Shown piece after piece: positions 51,829 to 58,185 of a stretch of DNA of 58,185 nucleotides. Source of the stretch: Clostridia bacterium (GTDB taxonomy: Bacteria > Bacillota > Clostridia > Oscillospirales > CAG-272); assembly GCA_017631855.1 (NCBI GenBank), contig JAGBSP010000005.1, positions 1 to 58,185 of the forward strand. The letters are read 5' to 3'. Numbering within the stretch: position 1 is the stretch's first letter; every line of letters starts with the position of its first letter. Below the pieces are notes generated by a model. The model did not search any database. It was not told where the DNA came from and saw nothing but the letters and a program-made list of their open reading frames with translations. Both the position numbers and the translations under genes were made by a program.

Positions 51829-52848
51829 ATGAAAAACGGAAAAATTTCGATCGCCCTCGTCGGTGCGGGACGTGCGAGAATGATTCACGCACGGAATTTT
51901 GCGGGCAGTGTTCCGAATGCGGTGATGAGTGCCGTAGCAGACCCCGTGGAAGAGGCGGCGGCAAGTGCTGCGGCAGAGCTTGGTGGGTGTCGCTACGTGA
52001 CCGATTATAAAGAATTATGGAAAGACGATTCCTTGGATGCCGTTGTCATTGCCACTCCGACAAAATATCACTGTAAGATCACGGTGGATGCCGCGAAGGC
52101 AGGCAAGCACGTTCTTTGTGAAAAGCCGATGGCAATGAACGTGGAGGAGTGCGAGCAGATGGAGCAGGCGGCAAAGGAACACGGAATTAAGCTGCAGATG
52201 GCGTTTATGCGCCGCTTTGACGCGGGCTTTCTTGCCGCGAAGGAAGCCATTCTTGCGGGAAGTATCGGCGAGGTGGTCATGGTTCGATCCAACACGCGCG
52301 GACCAAGCATTCCCAAGCCGTGGATGTATGATATTTCGAAGAGCAACGGTCCGCTTGCCGAGGTCAACAGTCACGACATCGATTCGCTCCGCTTTTTTAC
52401 CGAGAGCGAGTTTCAAAGTGTTCACGCCATTGCGGGCAACTACCGTTGTCCCGATGCAAAGGCAGAATTTCCTGATTTTTACGACAACGTAGTGATGATC
52501 GGCGAAATGGCAAACGGGATGCAAGGAATGATCGACGGCGCGCAGGGCGTTCGTTACGGCTACGACGCAAGAACCGAAATTCTCGGCACGCACGGCTGTA
52601 TCTATCTTGGCAAAAAGAACGAAAACGAGATGGTGCTTGCTACCTCGGATATGAACCAACAGATTCAATACGTCAACAGCTGGAAATACCTCTTTAAGGA
52701 CGCATATCTTGCGGAGGATCTCGCGTTTGTGAACTGTATTTTGGAAAATAGCGAGCCCAAGGTTACGGGTTTTGACGGGAAAATGGCGGTCAAGGTTGTC
52801 GACGCGGGCAACCGTTCCATTCGTGAGCATTGTATCGTAAAATTGTAA
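51829..52848 (+). CDS. Gfo/Idh/MocA family oxidoreductase (inositol dehydrogenase-like)
   Basis: This 339-residue NAD(P)-dependent sugar or polyol dehydrogenase has the Rossmann start IALVGAGRARMIHARNF, the family motif CEKPMAMN with catalytic lysine, and LAEVNSHDIDSLRFF with the catalytic Asp/His segment. It resembles myo-inositol 2-dehydrogenase, but the substrate cannot be read from sequence. AGAAAGGAATAACC precedes the ATG. It starts 18 bases upstream of deoC, so the pair probably handles a sugar derivative. Confidence 0.92.
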   Translation: MKNGKISIALVGAGRARMIHARNFAGSVPNAVMSAVADPVEEAAASAAAELGGCRYVTDYKELWKDDSLDAVVIATPTKYHCKITVDAAKAGKHVLCEKPMAMNVEECEQMEQAAKEHGIKLQMAFMRRFDAGFLAAKEAILAGSIGEVVMVRSNTRGPSIPKPWMYDISKSNGPLAEVNSHDIDSLRFFTESEFQSVHAIAGNYRCPDAKAEFPDFYDNVVMIGEMANGMQGMIDGAQGVRYGYDARTEILGTHGCIYLGKKNENEMVLATSDMNQQIQYVNSWKYLFKDAYLAEDLAFVNCILENSEPKVTGFDGKMAVKVVDAGNRSIREHCIVKL

Positions 52849-52866
52849 AAAGGAAAGGATCCGTAT

Positions 52867-53571
52867 ATGAAAGAAACACTAACTCCCGAAATCTTAGCGA
52901 AATATTTTGACCAAACACTTCTCAAGGCGTATGCGACCGAAGAGGATTTTCGCGAATTTTGTGCACAGAGTGCCGCGTATCATTTTAAAATGGTGGCAAT
53001 CAATTCGGTTCCCGTCAAGATGTGTCGGGAATTTCTTGCGGACAGCGACGTTTTGGTGGGTGCCGCGATCGGATTCCCCTTGGGACAGACGACCATCGAA
53101 AACAAGGTGCACGAAACCCGTCAGGCGATTGCCGACGGTGCGGACGAGATCGATTACGTGATCAATATCAGCGCGCTAAAGAGTGGCAATCTTGCTTATG
53201 TTGAAGAAGAAATGCAGGCAATCGTTTCGGTTTGCCGCGAAGCAGGGAAGACGGTCAAGGTAATTTTTGAGAACTGCTATCTGACCGATGACGAGAAGCG
53301 TGCGCTTTGCGAGATCGCGCTCAGAGTTCGTCCCGATTTCATCAAAACGAGCACGGGCTTCGGTACGCCTTCCGCGGGCGTTGCCGTGGGGGCTACGGTC
53401 GAGGACGTGCGATTGATGAAGAGTATCGTTGGCGACGCGGTAAAGGTAAAAGCTGCGGGCGGCGTACGTACGTTGGCAGATGCTTTAGCAATGATCGAGG
53501 CAGGGGCAGAGCGCATTGGTACAAGTGCAGGCGTCAGCATCATTGAGGAGCTGAAAAGCAAGCGCGCATAA
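52867..53571 (+). CDS. deoC: Deoxyribose-phosphate aldolase
   Basis: This 234-residue TIM-barrel class I aldolase splits 2-deoxyribose 5-phosphate into acetaldehyde and glyceraldehyde 3-phosphate. The Schiff-base lysine is in DFIKTSTGFG and the second active lysine in VKVKAAGGVR; VIGFPLG-like AAIGFPLGQTT is also typical. AAGGAAAGGATCC precedes the ATG. Pairing with an oxidoreductase rather than nucleoside phosphorylases is not the classical deo operon. Confidence 0.95.
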   Translation: MKETLTPEILAKYFDQTLLKAYATEEDFREFCAQSAAYHFKMVAINSVPVKMCREFLADSDVLVGAAIGFPLGQTTIENKVHETRQAIADGADEIDYVINISALKSGNLAYVEEEMQAIVSVCREAGKTVKVIFENCYLTDDEKRALCEIALRVRPDFIKTSTGFGTPSAGVAVGATVEDVRLMKSIVGDAVKVKAAGGVRTLADALAMIEAGAERIGTSAGVSIIEELKSKRA

Positions 53572-53577
53572 GTTCAT

Positions 53578-53615
53578 AAAGAAAAGGCTGTTGCCGAAGC
53601 AACAGCCTTTTCTTT
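53578..53615. terminator. Terminator between deoC and the PFOR gene
   Basis: A perfect 17-bp stem, AAAGAAAAGGCTGTTGC with its complement around CGAA, is T-rich on both strands and shared by the convergent genes. Confidence 0.92.
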
Positions 53616-53628
53616 ATGGTTTTGCGAA

Positions 53629-56600
53629 TTACTTGTAGAGATCAGCGAGCTGCTGGAGTCTGTCGTACTTCGCCTTTGCGTTCTCTTCACCCTGAGCGAA
53701 GAGTGCTTCTGCCTTCTCGGGGAAGGTCTGTACCAGACGAGCATAGCGGTTCTCGGACTTGATGAAGTCAACGTAGCTTGCCGTGGGCTCCTTCGAGTCG
53801 ATGGTCAGCTTGTTCTCGGTCTTGGTGGGATCGTAGCGGAACATCTGCCAGTAGCCTGCGTCTACTGCCTTCTTCATTTCGAGCTGGCAGTTCTGCATCG
53901 TGCCCTTAATTCCGTGCATTTCACAAGGAGCGTAGCCGATGATGATCGAAGGTCCGTTGTATGCTTCAGCCTCGGTCAGAGCCTTGAGGAGCTGGTTCAT
54001 ATCAGCACCCATAGCGACCTGTGCAACGTAAACGTAGCCGTAGGACATTGCGATCTGAGCGAGATCCTTCTTGCCGATTGCCTTACCTGCTGCTGCAAAC
54101 TGAGCAACCTGACCGATGTTGGATGCCTTCGAAGCCTGTCCACCGGTGTTGGAGTAAACCTCGGTATCGAATACCATGATGTTTACGTCCTCGCCCGAAG
54201 CGATGACGTGGTCGAGACCGCCGAAGCCGATGTCGTATGCCCAACCGTCACCACCGAAGATCCAAGTGGACTTCTTGCCGAGGTAGGTCTTCTCTGCGAG
54301 AACCTCAGCGGCAGTGGGACAACCTGCAGCGGCTGCCTTTTCGATCTCTGCGATGAGCGCCTTGGTGGGCTCAACGTTTGCCTTGGAGTTATCCTTCGTT
54401 GCCATGAATGCGTCGTAAGCAGCCTTGAACTCGTCGGAAGCCTTGTCGGAAGCAGCCATTTCGGTGACCTTGCGGATCAGCTTCTCACGAATGGTCTTCT
54501 GTCCGAGGTGGATACCCAGACCGTGCTCTGCGTTATCCTCGAAGAGCGAGTTTGCCCAAGCGGGACCGCGTCCGCTCTCACGGTTGACCGTGTAAGGAGT
54601 TGCGGGAGCCGAGCCGCCCCAGATGGACGAGCATCCGGTTGCGTTCGAGATGTACATCGACTCACCGAAGAGCTGGGTGATCAGACGAGCATAGGAGGTT
54701 TCTGCACATCCTGCGCAAGAGCCGGAGAACTCAAGCAGAGGCTGCTTGAACTGAGATCCCTTGACGGTGTTGTTGATGAGCTCGGTCTTCTCGGAAACGT
54801 TTGCAACGGCATAGTCCCAAGGAGCCTGCTGATCTGCCTGCGTTGCGGCGGGAACCATCTCGATTGCATTTCCGAGCTTCGGATTGCTGTTGACGGGACA
54901 AGCCTTAACACAGAGGGTACAACCCATACAGTCTGCGGGCGAGATTGCCATGGTGAACTTATAGTTGGTCTTGATGACGGGCTTCGCGGTGAACTTGGTT
55001 GCAGCAGGTGCGTTTGCTGCCTCTTCCTCGGTCATAGCGAAGGGACGGATACAAGCGTGAGGACATACGAACGCACAGTTGTTACACTGAACGCAAGACT
55101 CGGGATTCCAAGAGGGAACGTATACGGCAACGCCGCGCTTCTCGGAAGCGGTCGAACCCTGCGGGAAGGTACCGTCCACGTACTCGGTGAATGCCGAAAC
55201 GGGAAGCTTGTCGCCTGCCATTGCGTTGACGGGAGTTACAACCTCGTTAACGAACTTGTTGAGGTCTGCGCGAGGACTCTGGAATGCAGCCTTGGGCGCA
55301 TCGACGCCTGCGTTCTTCCAAGCCTCGGGAACCTTAACCTCGACGTATGCGTCAGCGCCTGCGTCGATTGCAGCATAGTTGAGGTCAACGATTGCCTGAC
55401 CCTTCTTGATGTAGGACTTGTAAGCAGCCTTCTTCATGTAGTCGATTGCCTCATCCTTAGGAAGAATGTTTGCAAGCGAGAAGAATGCCGACTGAAGAAC
55501 CGTGTTCTTTACCTTTGCGTTACCGATCTGCTTGGTAGCGATGGTGGTAGCGTCAATGATAATGAAGCGGATGTTGTTGTTTGCAATGTAGCCCTTCACC
55601 TTTTCGGGGAGGTTTGCATCGAGCTCGTCTACGCTCCAAGCGCAGTCAAGCAGGAAGGTACCGCCGGGCTTAACGTCACTGATCATATCGTACTTCTTGA
55701 GGTACGCAGAGTTGTGACATGCAACGAAGTTTGCCTTGTTGATGTAGTAAGGAGACTTGATGGGGTTGTCACCGAAACGCAGGTGCGAGATGGTGATACC
55801 CGAGGTCTTCTTGGAGTCATACTGGAAGTATGCCTGAATGAACTTGTCGGTGTGGTCACCGATGATCTTGATCGAGTTCTTGTTCGCACCAACCGTTCCG
55901 TCGCCGCCAAGACCCCAGAACTTGCACGCGATGGTGCCTTCTGCAGCCGTATCGGGGCAGACCTTTTCTTCGAGAGAGGTGCCCGTAACGTCATCTACGA
56001 TACCGATCGTAAAGCCGTTCTTGGGAGCATCCTTCTGGAGCTCGTCGTAAATTGCGAAGATCGAGGAAGGAGGAGTATCCTTCGAGCCGAGACCGTAACG
56101 TCCGCCGACAACCTTTGCCGAAACGCCGCCCTGTGCGAGTGCGGTAACAACGTCGAGGTAGAGAGGTTCGCCGAGAGCGCCGGGCTCCTTCGTTCTGTCA
56201 AGAACTGCGATCTTCTTTGCGGTTGCGGGAATTGCTTCGATAAGCTTTTCAGCCACGAAGGGTCTATACAGACGAACCTTCACGAGACCGACCTTCTCGC
56301 CCTTTGCGGTGAGGTAGTCGATGACTTCTTCAGCAACGTCACAGATCGAGCCCATTGCAATGATGACTCTGTCTGCATCGGGAGCACCGTAGTAGTTGAA
56401 GAGCTTGTAGTTCGTGCCGATCTTCTCGTTGACCTTATCCATGTAATCCTCAACGATAGCGGGAAGTGCGTTGTAGTAACGGTTGCAAGCTTCTCTGTGC
56501 TGGAAGAAGATATCTCCGTTTTCAGCAGAGCCGCGGAGCACGGGGTGCTCGGGGTTGAGCGAGCGTGCGCGGAATGCAGCGATCGCATCCTTGTCAACCA

Positions 56601-57186
56601 TTTCCTCAAGATCCTTGTAGTCCCAGATCTCGATCTTCTGAATCTCGTGAGAGGTACGGAAGCCGTCGAAGAAGTTGACGAAGGGAACGCGTCCCTTGAT
56701 GGTGGAGAGGTGAGCAACCGCACCGAGGTCCATAACCTCCTGAGGGTTGGAGCCTGCGATCATTGCGAAACCGGTCTGACGGCAAGCGTAAACGTCGGAG
56801 TGGTCACCGAAAATGTTGAGCGCGTGCGAAGCGACGCAACGAGCCGATACGTGGATAACGCAGGGCAGAAGCTCGCCGGCGATCTTGTACATATTCGGGA
56901 TCATCAAAAGCAGACCCTGAGATGCGGTGTAGGTGGTCGTCAGGGCACCGGCTGCGAGCGAACCGTGCACGGTACCTGCGGCACCTGCCTCGGACTGCAT
57001 TTCCATTACCTTAACGTTTTCGCCCATAATGTTCTTCAAGCCGTTTGCGGACCAAGCATCGGTGAGCTCAGCCATGACGGAAGAAGGAGTAATGGGGTAG
57101 ATTGCGGCAACCTCGGTGAACGCATACGAAACGTGCGCCGCCGCGGTATTACCGTCCATGGATTGTTTTTTTCTTGCAATTGCCAT
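53629..57186 (-). CDS. nifJ: Pyruvate:ferredoxin (flavodoxin) oxidoreductase
   Basis: This 1185-residue single-chain PFOR oxidises pyruvate to acetyl-CoA and CO2, passing electrons to ferredoxin. N-terminal domains I-II bind pyruvate and CoA (start MDGNTAAAHVSYAFTEVAAI, core NTAAAHVSYAFTE). A two-cluster ferredoxin domain at about 680-800 has CVQCNNCAFVCPHAC and CMGCTLCVKACP. The TPP domain includes CAGCAET with the proximal cluster cysteines and GGDGWAYDIGFGG. The start at 57186 follows GGAGG. It is a central enzyme of clostridial fermentation and pairs with the ferredoxin at 22629 and PduL at 10624. Confidence 0.97.
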   Translation of the reverse strand: MAIARKKQSMDGNTAAAHVSYAFTEVAAIYPITPSSVMAELTDAWSANGLKNIMGENVKVMEMQSEAGAAGTVHGSLAAGALTTTYTASQGLLLMIPNMYKIAGELLPCVIHVSARCVASHALNIFGDHSDVYACRQTGFAMIAGSNPQEVMDLGAVAHLSTIKGRVPFVNFFDGFRTSHEIQKIEIWDYKDLEEMVDKDAIAAFRARSLNPEHPVLRGSAENGDIFFQHREACNRYYNALPAIVEDYMDKVNEKIGTNYKLFNYYGAPDADRVIIAMGSICDVAEEVIDYLTAKGEKVGLVKVRLYRPFVAEKLIEAIPATAKKIAVLDRTKEPGALGEPLYLDVVTALAQGGVSAKVVGGRYGLGSKDTPPSSIFAIYDELQKDAPKNGFTIGIVDDVTGTSLEEKVCPDTAAEGTIACKFWGLGGDGTVGANKNSIKIIGDHTDKFIQAYFQYDSKKTSGITISHLRFGDNPIKSPYYINKANFVACHNSAYLKKYDMISDVKPGGTFLLDCAWSVDELDANLPEKVKGYIANNNIRFIIIDATTIATKQIGNAKVKNTVLQSAFFSLANILPKDEAIDYMKKAAYKSYIKKGQAIVDLNYAAIDAGADAYVEVKVPEAWKNAGVDAPKAAFQSPRADLNKFVNEVVTPVNAMAGDKLPVSAFTEYVDGTFPQGSTASEKRGVAVYVPSWNPESCVQCNNCAFVCPHACIRPFAMTEEEAANAPAATKFTAKPVIKTNYKFTMAISPADCMGCTLCVKACPVNSNPKLGNAIEMVPAATQADQQAPWDYAVANVSEKTELINNTVKGSQFKQPLLEFSGSCAGCAETSYARLITQLFGESMYISNATGCSSIWGGSAPATPYTVNRESGRGPAWANSLFEDNAEHGLGIHLGQKTIREKLIRKVTEMAASDKASDEFKAAYDAFMATKDNSKANVEPTKALIAEIEKAAAAGCPTAAEVLAEKTYLGKKSTWIFGGDGWAYDIGFGGLDHVIASGEDVNIMVFDTEVYSNTGGQASKASNIGQVAQFAAAGKAIGKKDLAQIAMSYGYVYVAQVAMGADMNQLLKALTEAEAYNGPSIIIGYAPCEMHGIKGTMQNCQLEMKKAVDAGYWQMFRYDPTKTENKLTIDSKEPTASYVDFIKSENRYARLVQTFPEKAEALFAQGEENAKAKYDRLQQLADLYK

Positions 57187-57230
57187 GTTGGATTTTCCTC
57201 CATATATAATATAAATTTTTGCCACTTAAT

Positions 57231-57259
57231 ATCATAACACAAAAAATCAAATAAGTAAA
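57231..57259 (-). promoter_or_regulatory. Promoter of the PFOR gene
   Basis: On the minus strand, TTTACT (57254-57259) and TATGAT (57231-57236) are separated by 17 bases, 45 bases before the start codon. Confidence 0.6.
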
Positions 57260-57362
57260 GAGAATTTGATGAATTTTTATAAAAAAATCAAAGAAATTTC
57301 AGGAAAAACGGTTTTTTTGGGCAAAATCGCAAGATTGTGCTAAAAGAAAGCAAAAATAAGTA

Positions 57363-57390
57363 TTGAAATTTTCCGAAATTGGGATATAAT
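57363..57390 (+). promoter_or_regulatory. Promoter of the second Gfo/Idh/MocA gene
   Basis: TTGAAA at 57363-57368 and TATAAT at 57385-57390 are separated by 16 bases. Confidence 0.75.
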
Positions 57391-57448
57391 ATAAGGTAGA
57401 GAAACACGTTGTCATCCGACGACACAAAAATTTCAGGAGGATTTACAA

Positions 57449-58185
57449 ATGGGCAAAAGCATTAAGGTTGCAATGCTCGGCTTCGGCGGAATTGCAAGAG
57501 CACACAGAAAAGCATATTGGCGTCTGGCGCAGGAGGGAAACACGGGCATTGAGCTGGTTGCCATCTGCGATATCGATCCCGCACAGTTTACCAACTCGGT
57601 ATCGATCAACCTCGGCGCGGATCAGACCACCAAGGAGGAGGATATCCACACTTACACCGATCTTGACGAGATGCTCGCCAAAGAAGAGTTCGAGATGATC
57701 GACATCTGTCTGCCGACCTATTTACATAAGGAATATACCGTCCGTATGCTTCGCGCGGGCAAGCACGTGCTTTGCGAAAAGCCGATGGCGCTGAGCTATG
57801 AGGATTGCGATGAGATGATCCGCGTAGCAAAGGAAGAAAACCGCAAGCTGATGATCGGTCAGTGCCTGCGCTTCGATCTTTCGTATCTCTATTTGAAAGA
57901 GTGCATCAAAGACGGTCGCTTTGGCGCGCTGAAGAGCGTGTTTATGGATCGTCTGAGCGCGCACCCCACGTGGGGCTTTGAGAACTGGTTTGCCGATTCT
58001 TCGAAGAGTGGCGGTTGTCTTCTTGACCTGCACGTACACGATATCGATATGGTTCGGTTCCTTTTGGGCGAGCCGAAAGCGGTCAGCGCGATTGCTTACG
58101 ACGGAATTTCGCGTTGGCAGATGGTCAACACCCGTCTTTTCTACGACGGTGTGATGGTCGTAGCAAACGGCTCGTGGGACGAATC
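57449..58185 (+). CDS. Gfo/Idh/MocA family oxidoreductase (3' end outside window)
   Basis: The visible 245 codons start AMLGFGGIARAHRKAY, a Rossmann dinucleotide loop, and include CEKPMALSYEDC with the catalytic lysine and GGCLLDLHVHDIDMVRFL with the catalytic aspartate/histidine region. It resembles the oxidoreductase at 51829 in layout but is clearly a different subgroup. AGGAGG lies 8 bases before the ATG. The gene runs off the window, so about 100 residues are missing. Its substrate is probably a sugar or polyol. Confidence 0.9.
   Translation, partial: MGKSIKVAMLGFGGIARAHRKAYWRLAQEGNTGIELVAICDIDPAQFTNSVSINLGADQTTKEEDIHTYTDLDEMLAKEEFEMIDICLPTYLHKEYTVRMLRAGKHVLCEKPMALSYEDCDEMIRVAKEENRKLMIGQCLRFDLSYLYLKECIKDGRFGALKSVFMDRLSAHPTWGFENWFADSSKSGGCLLDLHVHDIDMVRFLLGEPKAVSAIAYDGISRWQMVNTRLFYDGVMVVANGSWDE

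Noticed and set aside
53914..57237. A 1107-codon plus-strand open frame opposite PFOR
   Set aside because: It is antisense to a complete and well-recognised PFOR; its product is low-complexity Cys/Val/Leu-rich and has no known motif.

Overview
The window looks like a chromosomal segment of an anaerobic, spore-forming Firmicute of class Clostridia, probably a gut lineage and possibly uncultured. The evidence is a complete spoIIAA-spoIIAB-sigF operon, a single-polypeptide pyruvate:ferredoxin oxidoreductase, a small 2[4Fe-4S] ferredoxin, Gram-positive style families (DUF1836, DUF378, CmpB-like membrane protein, TepA), strong AGGAGG ribosome binding sites, TTGACA/TATAAT promoters with 16-17 base spacers, and many short U-tailed terminators. 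Base composition is moderate and even except at an AT-rich insertion sequence end (1-247) and a small AT-rich membrane gene (13123-13431).

Layout. 1-1064: end of an IS200/IS605 element, an acyl carrier protein and a CmpB-like membrane protein, all on the minus strand. 1266-9174: translation and maintenance genes (metG, gpsA-like, tatD, EF-G-like), then the sporulation sigma-F operon. 9264-15159: a Cu/Zn-SOD family protein, TepA, a PduL phosphotransacylase followed by a NifU-like scaffold and a GGGtGRT protein, an orphan membrane protein between twin hairpins, pyrophosphatase and an acyltransferase. 15195-22453: two minus-strand surface lipoproteins, a cyclophilin lipoprotein, an AraC regulator, and a PnuC-like transporter overlapping a BNR-repeat (sialidase-like) gene. 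22629-34898: ferredoxin, tRNA modification genes (TrmN6-like, TtcA-like, MtaB), RadC, AspRS, a phosphoribosyltransferase, L28, a pseudouridine synthase, Lnt, and an alpha-L-rhamnosidase. 35071-39607: a DUF1836 regulator with a palindromic operator in its own promoter, then five genes of a flotillin/NfeD membrane operon, three of them unrecognised membrane proteins. 39877-44685: typA, a HAD phosphatase, rimO, pgsA. 44744-51001: an acyl-CoA synthetase divergent from a glucose-family PTS permease, a MapP-like phosphatase and malQ, which together form a plausible maltose pathway. 51139-58185: a cytidylate-kinase-like protein, a Gfo/Idh/MocA oxidoreductase with deoC, PFOR, and a second, truncated oxidoreductase.

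How it fits together. PFOR, ferredoxin, PduL and the GGGtGRT/NifU-like pair fit an acetate-forming, iron-sulfur-rich fermentative metabolism. The PTS-MapP-MalQ locus, rhamnosidase, BNR protein, SGNH esterase lipoprotein and Gfo/Idh/MocA enzymes point to use of plant or host glycans. The best candidates for an undescribed system are the flotillin operon with its three orphan membrane proteins and adjacent DUF1836 regulator, and the PduL/NifU-like/GGGtGRT cluster. No rRNA, tRNA, CRISPR array or convincing riboswitch was seen. All calls were made by reading the sequence; no database search was run.
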